DNA of 64,000 nt from Limiplasma sp034927815. Lineage in GTDB: Bacteria > Bacillota > Clostridia > Christensenellales > Aristaeellaceae. How positions within the stretch are numbered: the first letter of the stretch is position 1; each line of letters opens with the position of its first letter. Below are positions 25,753-33,937 of this stretch, one piece after another. A model generated the notes under the pieces. That model had not been told where the DNA came from, did not search any database, and was given only the letters and a program-made list of their open reading frames with translations. Where the stretch lies: contig JAYFPK010000016.1 in assembly GCA_034927815.1 (NCBI GenBank), positions 109,384 through 173,383 on the forward strand. Direction: 5' to 3'. The translations under genes and the position numbers were made by a program.

Positions 25753-26148
25753 TTACAGATCCTGAATATCCAGCTCATAGTACCCTGTAGCCTCGTCATA
25801 AACGGAGCCAAAGCGGTATTGGGGCAGAGGGCAAAGCACGATCTCGGCGGTGGTGTTGACGATGCAGCCCTCCGCCAGATGCCCGCCCACGGTGGAAAGG
25901 TCTTCCTTGCTGAAAACCCCGTGCAGATGGCAGCGGGCCTGGCTCACGGTGCCGACGAGGCTGACGATTTCCATCCGCTCCCGGAGGGTGTGAAGGGTCA
26001 CGCCGCCGGCGTCCCGCAGGCGCGCCTCCAGAACACAGCCCACGCAGCAGCCCACATAGGCGGCGGCAAGGCCGTGCTTTTCCGCTGCGGCACGGATGCC
26101 CAGCAGCAGATCCTCGCCCCGGCGGAGGCGAAGGACGATTTCGTTCAT
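25753..26148 (-). CDS. PPC (DUF296)-domain protein
   Basis: The 131-residue protein matches the plant-and-prokaryote-conserved (PPC, DUF296) domain. It has LRRGEDLLLGIRAAAEKHGL, then a strand with VGCCVGCVLEARLR, then MEIVSLVGTVSQARCHLHGV with H-L-H as a possible metal site, and GGHLAEGCIVNTTAEIVL. The ATG at 26148 overlaps the stop of the upstream amidase gene by four bases, so they are coupled. Bacterial PPC proteins form trimers; some bind DNA in plants, but the bacterial role is unclear. A longer frame to 26259 lies inside the amidase gene and is not used. Confidence 0.85.
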   Translation of the reverse strand: MNEIVLRLRRGEDLLLGIRAAAEKHGLAAAYVGCCVGCVLEARLRDAGGVTLHTLRERMEIVSLVGTVSQARCHLHGVFSKEDLSTVGGHLAEGCIVNTTAEIVLCPLPQYRFGSVYDEATGYYELDIQDL

Positions 26149-26903
26149 GGGGCTTCCTCCTTCCCGGCCTCCTTGGCATAGGCGGCGGCAGCCAGGATGA
26201 GGGCGGCAAAAAGGGCCAAAGAAGGCAGATCGCTGCGATATAGCCGCTCCGGATGCCATTGTACGCCCACGAAGAAGGGGTGGGCCTCATCCTCCACCGC
26301 CTCAATGACGCCGTCCGGGGCCTGGGCGCAGATCCGAAGGCCCGGGGCTGGTTCCCGTACGGCCTGATGATGAAAGGAATTTACCGAAAGGCTCTCCTCC
26401 CCCAGGATCTCAAAGAGGCGGGATTTGCGACCCAGGCGCACAAGGTGGCTGGGGTACTTCCCCGGTTCCCGCTGGCTGTGCAAAATCAGCTCCCTTTGGG
26501 TTTCCTGGGAATACTGGGAGGGGAGGTCCTGGTACAGCGTGCCGCCCAGGGCCACGTTCATGATCTGGATTCCGCGGCAGACGCCCAAAAGGGGCATTCC
26601 CCGGCTGTGGCAAGCCCGGGTTAGGCGCAGCTCAAAGCCGTCCCGCAGAGGGTCCACCTGCCCCAACCCCGCCTGGGGGAGGGTATGGTATAAGCCGGGG
26701 GCCACATCGTAGCCCCCCGCCAGCATCACGCCATCCAGGCGGGGCAAAAGGGCCTCCAGATGCTCCTGCTCCATGTCCAGGCTCAGCAGCAAAGGGATTC
26801 CCCCTGCGGCCAGAAGGGCGGTCATATAATCCCGAAGGATCATCTGCTTGCTTTCGTCATGCTCGATACTCCCGGAAACGCCAATCAAGGGGCTGTTTTT
26901 CAT
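26145..26903 (-). CDS. Class I amidotransferase-like gamma-glutamyl hydrolase (PuuD-like)
   Basis: The 252-residue enzyme belongs to the peptidase C26/PuuD group, which cleaves gamma-glutamyl amides such as gamma-glutamyl-GABA. The nucleophile cysteine is in MPLLGVCRGIQIMNVALGG and the catalytic histidine in VQWHPERLY. LGGTLYQDLP is typical of PuuD. The ATG at 26903 follows GAGGAGG; residues further upstream have no family similarity. It is coupled to the PPC-domain gene. A polyamine transporter operon lies 5 kb away, so polyamine or glutamyl-amide breakdown is a reasonable guess. Confidence 0.87.
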   Translation of the reverse strand: MKNSPLIGVSGSIEHDESKQMILRDYMTALLAAGGIPLLLSLDMEQEHLEALLPRLDGVMLAGGYDVAPGLYHTLPQAGLGQVDPLRDGFELRLTRACHSRGMPLLGVCRGIQIMNVALGGTLYQDLPSQYSQETQRELILHSQREPGKYPSHLVRLGRKSRLFEILGEESLSVNSFHHQAVREPAPGLRICAQAPDGVIEAVEDEAHPFFVGVQWHPERLYRSDLPSLALFAALILAAAAYAKEAGKEEAP

Positions 26904-27008
26904 ATGAACCTCCTCATCCCGGCTCCATGATGCTGTGGAATGTATTCCCCCAGGGGCAGCCGTATTCCTGCAAGGGCGCCGGGTTTCAGTTCGGGGGGAA
27001 GCGGGTAA

Positions 27009-27037
27009 TTGACAAACATGGGTGGAATGCTTACACT
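27009..27037 (+). promoter_or_regulatory. Promoter of the copper ATPase gene
   Basis: TTGACA at 27009-27014 and TACACT at 27032-27037 have a 17-base spacer, about 70 bases before the start. No CopY or CsoR operator was recognised with confidence. Confidence 0.6.
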
Positions 27038-27105
27038 GGAAGCAACTCCCTGGATATTGTTCCCTGAAAACGATACCCACAAAAAAAGAGGAAATGGAGG
27101 CCCCC

Positions 27106-29733
27106 ATGTTTCGCTATCAAATTGAAGGCATGACTTGTTCGGCGTGCAGCTCCCATGTGGAGCGGGCGGTGAGCAAGCTGCCTTTTGTGGAAAAGGCCCA
27201 GGTAAGCCTTTTGAGCAACAGCATGACTGTGCAGACCAAGGATGGGGAGCCCCACCGGCAGGAAATTGAGCAGACTGTGAAGGACGCGGGCTACAAGGCC
27301 ATCGCCCAGGATCAAAGCGCCGGGCAAAGCGCCAAGGACAGGAAGGCTCCCGGTTCCTCCTCCGGGGGACAGGACGCGTCTTTGCCCCTGAGGAGGCGCT
27401 TTTTGGCCTCTTTGGCGTTTCTGGTGCCGCTGATGTATTTGAGCATGCATCACATGTTTGGCTGGCCCGTGCCCAAAATTCTGAGCGCCCACCATTACCC
27501 TATGGTGAACGCCCTGGCGCAGCTGCTGCTCACCACCCCGGTGCTGCTGATCAACAAGAACTATTTTCAAGTGGGCTTCAAACGCCTTGTTTCCCTGCAC
27601 CCCAACATGGACAGCCTGATTGCCATCGGGTCCAGCGCCGCCTATGCCTATGGCATCGCCACGCTGCTGGGGATGGCCGTGAACTATGGGGATGGAAATA
27701 TCGAGGCCGTCCATGGCGCTTCCATGGAGCTGTACTTTGAGTCCGCGGTGATGATCCTGACCTTGATCACCCTGGGGAAATTCTTTGAGGCCAGGGCCAA
27801 AAAAAAGACCACCGCCGCCATTGAGAAGCTCATGGACTTGGCCCCGGATCAGGTGACGGCGCTGCGGGAGGAGCAGGAAATGGTGCTGCCCGTGGCCCAG
27901 GTGGTGATGGGGGATGTGCTGCTGATCCGCCCTGGGGAGCGCATTCCGGTGGACGGCGTGCTGCTGACCGAGGCCGCGGCTTTGGACCAATCCCACATGA
28001 CCGGGGAAAGCGTCCCCGTGGACAAACGGGAGGGGGATGAGCTGATTGCCGGAAGTCTGAACAAGACCGGGTCCTTCCGGATGCGGGTGACCAAGGTGGG
28101 GGAGGATACCACCCTGGCGAAGATCGTCCGGCTGGTGCAGGAAGCGGCGGACAGCAAGGCTCCGATTTCCAAGCTGGCGGACCGGGTCAGCGGCGTGTTT
28201 GTGCCCGTGGTGATCACCATCGCTTTGGTGACGATGGCCGTATGGCTGCTGGTGGGGCAGAGCTTCTCCTTCGCCCTGTCCTGCGCCATCGCGGTGCTGG
28301 TGATCTCCTGTCCCTGCGCGCTGGGCCTGGCCACTCCCGTGGCGATCATGGTGGGAACCGGCGTGGGGGCGCAAAACGGCATCCTGTTCCGCAACGGCGA
28401 GGTGCTGGAAACGCTGCACCACATTGGAAGCATGGTGCTGGATAAGACCGGCACCCTCACCGAGGGCCGCATGAGCGTTCAGGGGGCCTATGCCACCGGG
28501 GACAGCACCCGGGAAGAGCTGCTGCAAGTGGCCATGACCCTGGAATACGGCAGCGAGCATCCCCTGGCGGAGGCCGTGCGGGAGTACGGCAAGTGCCAGG
28601 GCGTGGAAGTGGGCCCCATGACGGAGTTTGAGGCAGTGGCCGGGAAAGGTCTCAGCGGCAAGATCAACGGCCGCATCCATCTGGCGGGGAACCAGCGCTT
28701 CATGGAGGAAAACGGCGTATCCATGGGCGGGGCCCGGGAAGCCATGGAGGACTTTCAGGCCAAGGGCTACTCCATCCTCTGCTTCGCTAAAGAAAAGACC
28801 CTTCTGGGCGTCCTGGGCGTATCGGACACCATCAAGCCCGCGGCCCCGGCTGCCATTGCCCGGCTGAAGGAGCTGAACATCACGCCCTACCTGCTCACAG
28901 GGGACCAGCGGCAGGCGGCCCAGGCCATTGCCCAGGAGGCGGGTATCAGCGAGGTAATGGCGGAGGTGCTGCCTGGGGATAAGGCGGCGAAGATCGTCCA
29001 GCTCCAGCAGAGCGGCCAGAAGGTAGCCATGGTGGGGGACGGCATCAACGACGCCCCGGCCCTGAAGCAGGCGGACGTGGGCATCGCCGTGGGCACCGGC
29101 ACGGATATCGCCATTGAAACCGCGGATGTGGTGCTCTCCAGCAACCGCCTCACCGACCTTCCCACGGCCATCCGTCTCAGCCGCGCGGTGCTGACCAACA
29201 TCAAGGAGAACCTGTTCTGGGCCTTCTTCTACAACGTGATCGGCATTCCTATTGCCGCCGGGGTGCTGTATCCCTTCTTTGGCATCACCCTGAGCCCCAT
29301 GATCGGGGCCGCCGCCATGAGCCTGAGCTCCGTGTTTGTGGTGGGCAACGCCCTGCGGCTGAAGCGCTTCAAGGCCGACAGGGCCGCGGTGGAGGAGACG
29401 GGGGAGAACAGCGGGGGCCAATGCTCTTTGGCCGCCATGGAAGCGGCACGGCTTTGGGAGCAGGAAAAAAAGCAAAGAACCGGGGAGCAAGCCTCCCCCC
29501 AAGACATGAAACAGGAGGAAAAAACCATGGAAAAGATCATTCACATTGAAGGCATGAGCTGCAACCATTGCAAGATGGCGGTGGAAAAGGCGCTTTCCGC
29601 CCTTTCCGGCGTATCGGGGGCCCAGGTGGACCTGGAAAAGAAGCTGGCCCGGGTCAGCGGACAGGACCTGAACGAGCAAGCCATGAAGGACGCGGTGACT
29701 GAGGCCGGGTATGAGGTGACGGGGGTGGAGTGA
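27106..29733 (+). CDS. copA: Copper-exporting P1B-type ATPase with C-terminal CopZ-like domain
   Basis: The 875-residue pump exports monovalent copper from the cytosol. The N-terminal heavy-metal domain has GMTCSAC (C11, C14). Eight membrane helices follow; the actuator loop has THMTGES-like DQSHMTGESVPVDK, the metal site is C402-P-C404 in ISCPCALGLATP, the phosphorylated residue is D446 in DKTGT, and GDGINDAPALKQADVGIAVG closes the ATP domain. After the last helix, a charged linker leads to a second heavy-metal domain from M808 with GMSCNHC (C819, C822). A metal-binding domain at the C-terminal end is unusual for bacterial CopA. The ATG at 27106 follows GGAGG. Confidence 0.93.
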   Translation: MFRYQIEGMTCSACSSHVERAVSKLPFVEKAQVSLLSNSMTVQTKDGEPHRQEIEQTVKDAGYKAIAQDQSAGQSAKDRKAPGSSSGGQDASLPLRRRFLASLAFLVPLMYLSMHHMFGWPVPKILSAHHYPMVNALAQLLLTTPVLLINKNYFQVGFKRLVSLHPNMDSLIAIGSSAAYAYGIATLLGMAVNYGDGNIEAVHGASMELYFESAVMILTLITLGKFFEARAKKKTTAAIEKLMDLAPDQVTALREEQEMVLPVAQVVMGDVLLIRPGERIPVDGVLLTEAAALDQSHMTGESVPVDKREGDELIAGSLNKTGSFRMRVTKVGEDTTLAKIVRLVQEAADSKAPISKLADRVSGVFVPVVITIALVTMAVWLLVGQSFSFALSCAIAVLVISCPCALGLATPVAIMVGTGVGAQNGILFRNGEVLETLHHIGSMVLDKTGTLTEGRMSVQGAYATGDSTREELLQVAMTLEYGSEHPLAEAVREYGKCQGVEVGPMTEFEAVAGKGLSGKINGRIHLAGNQRFMEENGVSMGGAREAMEDFQAKGYSILCFAKEKTLLGVLGVSDTIKPAAPAAIARLKELNITPYLLTGDQRQAAQAIAQEAGISEVMAEVLPGDKAAKIVQLQQSGQKVAMVGDGINDAPALKQADVGIAVGTGTDIAIETADVVLSSNRLTDLPTAIRLSRAVLTNIKENLFWAFFYNVIGIPIAAGVLYPFFGITLSPMIGAAAMSLSSVFVVGNALRLKRFKADRAAVEETGENSGGQCSLAAMEAARLWEQEKKQRTGEQASPQDMKQEEKTMEKIIHIEGMSCNHCKMAVEKALSALSGVSGAQVDLEKKLARVSGQDLNEQAMKDAVTEAGYEVTGVE
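29527..29733 (+). CDS. Possible internal start giving a free CopZ-like chaperone
   Basis: Inside the copA frame, AGGAGG at 29513-29518 sits eight bases before an ATG at 29527. Initiation there would give a 68-residue protein MEKIIHIEGMSCNHCKMAVE... with one heavy-metal-associated domain, the size and motif of CopZ copper chaperones. The frame is the same as copA, so the domain exists at least as a fusion. Whether the internal start is used cannot be told from sequence. The short upstream linker (residues 775-807) is charged and glutamine-rich, as if two genes had been joined. Confidence 0.5.
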   Translation: MEKIIHIEGMSCNHCKMAVEKALSALSGVSGAQVDLEKKLARVSGQDLNEQAMKDAVTEAGYEVTGVE

Positions 29734-29802
29734 GGCCAGTGGAAGCCCGCGAGGAGCGACGCTTTTCACACCCCACGCGGGGCCTTCCCAGGAACCCTTT
29801 CC

Positions 29803-29845
29803 AAAACCCTTTTCAGGCGGTTCACGCCGCCTGAAAAGGGTTTTT
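29803..29845 (+). terminator. Strong intrinsic terminator of copA
   Basis: An 18-bp perfect stem (29803-29820 with 29827-29844) with a 6-base loop ends in TTTTT. A-run and T-run flank it on both sides, so it can work in both directions. Confidence 0.9.
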
Positions 29846-30329
29846 CCATGGCGCTCCCCCTTGGCACTTGTATATTTGCATAGTTTAAACAGACGGGCCG
29901 TATTGTGTGATTTGCTTCCAAGGATAGCACAATCTATAACGTTGTTTGCTTGTCTGTCATAACCCGCTTCCTGGGGAAAAAGTTTGTCGCCGCTGTGAAA
30001 CAAAGACCATTTCGCCACAGTCTTCGCGTATGGAAACGCGTCATCATGCGGCCATGGCCGTAGGAAAGGAGCCCCCTGCGAGGCTGAACAAACCTTTTGC
30101 AAAACCGCGTATGCGTACCACAGGCTGCTGTACCATGTGACCCACCTGTTTGAACGAGCCATGCGGCGGACTTTCGCCGATATATGCGCTCAAAAGCGGG
30201 CTGGGAAGATTAGGCCCCATGCCCGCTGCCGGTGCGCGGGAACGCTTTTGCTGGCTGCTGTGGTCACGGTGGCGCTAACAGCCCTTGCTTTTAGCGCCGC
30301 TTACGATGCCTCTTTCATCCCGAAAGCCT
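29846..30329. other. Intergenic stretch without a supported gene
   Basis: This 480-base stretch between copA and the YdeI-like gene holds no recognised feature. A plus-strand frame at 30137-30337 could encode 66 residues with one hydrophobic segment, but it starts with GTG and has no ribosome binding site, so I do not call it. Confidence 0.5.
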
Positions 30330-30890
30330 TTACATAGGCTTTAGATTTTTAGCAAGGCGTTCAACCATCCAGGTGAAACGCCTATCCCGTCCAGCGTCTG
30401 TTTTTGCGTCAAAATACGCCCGCGTGTAAGTCCTTTTGACAGAGGGGGGCATTGCCTGAAAATTCGTATAAGCTGGTTCGTATTCCTTTAACAAATCCGA
30501 TAAAGCGGCGATATGCTCATCGGAAATTGTGGGGGATTTAGCGGCATTCCATTGACCGTTGTTTTTTGCTTCCGCTATTTTTGCCCTGCCGGAATCCGTC
30601 ATGATCCCTTGTTCCTCAAGCTTCGCCGCTAACGCCTTATTCTTATCTGACCATTTACTATTTGCGGTACGGCGCGCAAAATACTTCTTATATTTTGTGC
30701 TGTCAAGGCTTTGCATTTGTCCGTCAATCCATCCGAAGCACAGGGCTTCTTCCAGAGCCTCCATAGCGGTAAGCGTCTGCGGCCCGCCTTTTTTACCAAA
30801 AAGAAGCCATACCCCTTCGCTGGTTCTTTCATTTGCGCATAACCACTCACGGAACATCCCCCGGTTAGAAAACGCTAAAATTTCATTCAT
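30330..30890 (-). CDS. YdeI/OmpD-associated family protein
   Basis: The 186-residue protein matches the YdeI/OmpD-associated family: FREWLCANERTSEGVWLLFG near the start, then ALEEALCFGWIDGQMQSLD, KKYFARRTANSKWSDKNKA, and the C-terminal YFDAKTDAGRDRRFTWMVE. Such proteins are 180-200 residues and cytosolic. Some are annotated as bacteriocin-protection proteins, but their function is poorly known. The ATG at 30890 has GAGGTG upstream. It is transcribed alone. Confidence 0.85.
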   Translation of the reverse strand: MNEILAFSNRGMFREWLCANERTSEGVWLLFGKKGGPQTLTAMEALEEALCFGWIDGQMQSLDSTKYKKYFARRTANSKWSDKNKALAAKLEEQGIMTDSGRAKIAEAKNNGQWNAAKSPTISDEHIAALSDLLKEYEPAYTNFQAMPPSVKRTYTRAYFDAKTDAGRDRRFTWMVERLAKNLKPM

Positions 30891-30944
30891 GAAGATTCAC
30901 CTCTTGAGCACGGTTGTATTTCAAGTCAATGATACCCCAATATG

Positions 30945-30979
30945 TTCAATGGAGCAAGCATAATGCTTGCCCCATTGAA
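30945..30979. terminator. Near-perfect 17-bp inverted repeat between potD and the YdeI-like gene
   Basis: TTCAATGG-A-GCAAGCAT (30945-30961) faces ATGCTTGC-C-CCATTGAA (30963-30979), with one internal mismatch. It lies 86 bases past the end of the polyamine operon. No T-run follows on the minus strand. It may stop or protect the transcript, or be a regulator site for the YdeI-like gene. Confidence 0.45.
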
Positions 30980-31064
30980 TATGACAGAAATAGCGCAAAA
31001 CCGAACCTTGAACCCGCCAGGGCTCCATGAAGCCGCTTCGCGGCCGGCCATCCAATGCATTGCC

Positions 31065-32138
31065 TTACTTCGCGCTCTTGATCTCCAGCCACATGGCGTT
31101 ATAAATGGCGATCATGTCCTCGATGTCGTTGAAGAACTCGCAGCGGTCGATGATGTCCTGGGTGGGGTTCATGGTGAGGTTGGTTACATAGTCGTCTCCC
31201 ATGAGCTTTACGGCCTCGGTGTTGGGGGTGGAATACCAGATTTCGTTGCAGTTGATTTGGGCCACGTCCGGGCGGCTCATGAAGTTGATGAAGGTTTCGG
31301 CGTTCTCCTTGTTCTTGGCGCCCTTGGGGATCACCATGCCGTCCACCCAGATGTTGCTGCCCTCCTGGGGCACCACATAGGCCAGGGTGGGCTCCATGCC
31401 GTTCTTTTCCGCGTTGCGCTGGTCAATATCCATGGCGTATTGGGCGTCGCCGCTCCACATCAACGCCAGGGCCGCTTCTCCGGCCACCATCTTGTCCTTG
31501 GTCTCGTCCACCTGGTAGGCCTTTACGATGCCGTCCTTCTTTTGCTTGATCAGCGCTTCCTTGGCGGCGTTGATCTCCAGGGGGTTGCGGGTATTCATGG
31601 AATAGCCCAGGTATTTGAGGGTGATGCCCATGGCGTCCCGGATGGAGTCCATCATGAACACGTTGTTCTTATACTGGGGATCAAACAGGGAGCTCCAGCT
31701 GGTGATGGGCTCCGAAACCATCCGGGTGTTATACAGGATGCCCACCGTTCCCCACATGTAGGGCACGGAATACAGGTTCTCCTTGTCGTAGGAGGGGTTT
31801 TTCAGGTTGGGGTCGATGTACTCAAAGTTGGGGATCCGGGAGAAGTCGATCTCCTCCAGCAGATTTTCGGTGATCAGCCGCTCGATGCAATAATCCGAGG
31901 GGAACACCACGTCAAAGGACGAGGGGGAGTTGCGCAGCTGCACCATCATGTCCTCGTTGGTGGTGAAGTTCATCATGTTCACGGTAATGCCGGTTTCCTC
32001 GGTAAACAGGTCCAGCGCCTCCTGGCTGATATAATCCTCCCAGTTGTAGACGTTGACCACCCCTTCGCCCAGGGCGCCGGTGGGGAGCAGCAAAGAGATC
32101 ATAACCAGGGCAAGGAAGCGGGCGACAATCTTTTTCAT
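31065..32138 (-). CDS. potD: Spermidine/putrescine-binding protein
   Basis: The 357-residue protein is the binding component of a polyamine ABC transporter. A signal peptide (MKKIVARFLALVMISLLLPT, then GALG before EG) is followed by VVNVYNWEDYISQEALDLF, the PotD/PotF start signature. SSFDVVFPSDYCIERLI and SVPYMWGTVGILYN carry the ligand-site aromatic and acidic residues. There is no lipobox cysteine. The ATG at 32138 follows GGAGG. It is the last gene of the operon, as in E. coli potABCD. Confidence 0.94.
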   Translation of the reverse strand: MKKIVARFLALVMISLLLPTGALGEGVVNVYNWEDYISQEALDLFTEETGITVNMMNFTTNEDMMVQLRNSPSSFDVVFPSDYCIERLITENLLEEIDFSRIPNFEYIDPNLKNPSYDKENLYSVPYMWGTVGILYNTRMVSEPITSWSSLFDPQYKNNVFMMDSIRDAMGITLKYLGYSMNTRNPLEINAAKEALIKQKKDGIVKAYQVDETKDKMVAGEAALALMWSGDAQYAMDIDQRNAEKNGMEPTLAYVVPQEGSNIWVDGMVIPKGAKNKENAETFINFMSRPDVAQINCNEIWYSTPNTEAVKLMGDDYVTNLTMNPTQDIIDRCEFFNDIEDMIAIYNAMWLEIKSAK

Positions 32139-32164
32139 AGCGGGTTCCTCCAATTCTTGATGGG

Positions 32165-32950
32165 TTAGATGGATGTGGCGGCGTCGGCGGGCTTGCTGCT
32201 GCGGCGGTTGACAATGAGCAGCAGCACCAGCAATGCCAGGAACATCAGCGCGCTTAGGGCGTTGAGGGTGGGCTCGATGCCGATTCTGGCCTTGGAGTAG
32301 ATCAGCGTGGAGAGGTTTTGCACCATGGGGCTGGTGGTGAAGTAGCTGATGACGAAATCATCCAAAGACAGGGTGAAGGCCAGCAGCGCTCCGGTCACCA
32401 CCCCGGGGCTGATCTCCGGCAGAATCACATGGAACAGGGAGTAGGTGGGGGTAGCCCCCAGATCCAGCGCCGCCTCGTAGGTGTGCTTGTTCATCTGTTT
32501 CAATTTGGGCAGCACCGACAGGATCACATAGGGGGTGTTGAAGGTGATGTGGGCCAGCAGCATGGTGACATAGCCCCGCTCGATCTTGGAGAAGGTGAAC
32601 AGGATCATGAGGGAGATGCCCGTCACGATGTCCGGCATGGTCATGGGCAAGTTGGTGATGGTCATCATCACGCCTTGGGGCCGCTTTTTCATGGCGTGGA
32701 TGCCGATGGCGGCCAAAGTGCCCAGCACCGTGGCGGCGATGGCGGCAATGACGGCCACGGTCAGCGTCACGTACAGGGCCTTCATGATGGCCTGGTCCTG
32801 GAGCAAAGCCTGATACCAGCGCAGGGAAAGCCCCTCCCATACGGCCCGGCTTTTTCCCGCGTTGAAGCTTTGCACGATCAGCACGGCAATGGGCAAGTAT
32901 AGAAACAGCAGCACCAAAGTCAGGTAGCTCCGTTGCAAGAACCGCTTCAT
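32165..32950 (-). CDS. potC: Polyamine ABC transporter permease
   Basis: The 261-residue protein has six membrane helices and the ATPase-docking loop YEAALDLGATPTYSLFHVIL followed by LPEISPGV. FTLSLDDFVISYFTTSP near residue 200 is a PotC signature. Its start overlaps the stop of potB by four bases. It pairs with PotB to form the membrane channel. Confidence 0.93.
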   Translation of the reverse strand: MKRFLQRSYLTLVLLFLYLPIAVLIVQSFNAGKSRAVWEGLSLRWYQALLQDQAIMKALYVTLTVAVIAAIAATVLGTLAAIGIHAMKKRPQGVMMTITNLPMTMPDIVTGISLMILFTFSKIERGYVTMLLAHITFNTPYVILSVLPKLKQMNKHTYEAALDLGATPTYSLFHVILPEISPGVVTGALLAFTLSLDDFVISYFTTSPMVQNLSTLIYSKARIGIEPTLNALSALMFLALLVLLLIVNRRSSKPADAATSI

Positions 32951-33936
32951 ACCATACCCCCTCCTTCCCCTTCCGGGTCCGCCTTGCGCAGAATGCTCAG
33001 GCTCAGCAGAATCAGCACCATCATCACCAAGGACAGGGCGCTGCCCACCCCCCAGTTGTTTTCCGTCAGGAACTTGTTCTCAATCAAATCCCCAAACATC
33101 ATGGTGTTGCCGCCTCCCAAAATCCGGGGGATGAAGAAGGTGGTCACCGAGGGCATGAACACCATGGTAATCCCGGAGATCACCCCGGGCAGGCTCAGGG
33201 GGAAGGTCACCCTGGAGAAGGTGCGCACGGGGTTCGCCCCCAGGTCCTGGGCCGCCTCCAGCAGCTTGTTGTCCATCTTGTTCAGGGAGGTGTAGATGGG
33301 GAACACCATAAAGGGCAGGAAGTTGTACACCATGCCCAGCAGCACCGCCCCGTTGTTGTACATCAGGTGCGCGCCGGAGAAGCCCAGGGTTTTGAGAATC
33401 TGGTTGATCAGCCCCTGATCCTCCAGCAGGGTCATCCAGGCCACGGTGCGCAGCAGGAAGTTCATCCACATGGGGATAATGAACAGCACCACGATGGTGG
33501 AGCCCCGCTTCATCTGCCGGTCCGTCATGAAAAAGGCGGCGGGATAGCCCAGAAACAGGCAGATCACGGTGCACAGCAGGGCCATCCAGGTGGAGTAGAT
33601 CAAAATGTCAATGTTCACGGTGCCCCGCTGAATCAGCACGCTGAACTCCGGGCCCATGTCCGTGTACATCTTGTTGACGACATGGTTGCTGTCCCAGAAG
33701 TTGGCGAAGTTGTCCAAAGTGAAGTTCCCATTGACGTCGGTCAGGGCATAGTAGCCAATCAGCACGCAGGGGATGAGGGTGAACACCACCATCCATATCG
33801 TGTAGGGAGAGGCGAAAAAGGAGCGCTTCATGCCGTGGTTTTTGCGGATGGCCAGGAGGCAAAGGGCCACAAACAGCACAAATCCTACCGCCAAGGCGCT
33901 CAGGGCCCAGGAGGGGAGAAGCAGGCCGCGGTTCAT
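32947..33936 (-). CDS. potB: Polyamine ABC transporter permease with extra N-terminal helix
   Basis: The 329-residue protein has the PotB body from about residue 36 on: MKRSFFASPYTIWMVVFTLI, and the docking loop LLEAAQDLGANPVRTFSRV followed by TFPLSLPG. PotB is usually 275-300 residues. Here a hydrophobic stretch (residues 8-30) precedes it, giving a seventh helix. The start at 33936 is preferred because GAGGAG lies before it, while none precedes the internal ATG. It starts two bases after the end of potA. Confidence 0.9.
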   Translation of the reverse strand: MNRGLLLPSWALSALAVGFVLFVALCLLAIRKNHGMKRSFFASPYTIWMVVFTLIPCVLIGYYALTDVNGNFTLDNFANFWDSNHVVNKMYTDMGPEFSVLIQRGTVNIDILIYSTWMALLCTVICLFLGYPAAFFMTDRQMKRGSTIVVLFIIPMWMNFLLRTVAWMTLLEDQGLINQILKTLGFSGAHLMYNNGAVLLGMVYNFLPFMVFPIYTSLNKMDNKLLEAAQDLGANPVRTFSRVTFPLSLPGVISGITMVFMPSVTTFFIPRILGGGNTMMFGDLIENKFLTENNWGVGSALSLVMMVLILLSLSILRKADPEGEGGGMV

Positions 33937-33937
33937 G

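Noticed and set aside
27031..30162. A 1043-codon open frame on the minus strand opposite copA
   Set aside because: It is rich in histidine, glycine and proline, has no ribosome binding site or family motif, and lies exactly antisense to a well-supported copper ATPase. It is a by-product of GC-rich codon use.
30137..30337. A 66-codon frame with one hydrophobic segment
   Set aside because: It starts with GTG, has no ribosome binding site and no known family, and lies in an otherwise empty gap.
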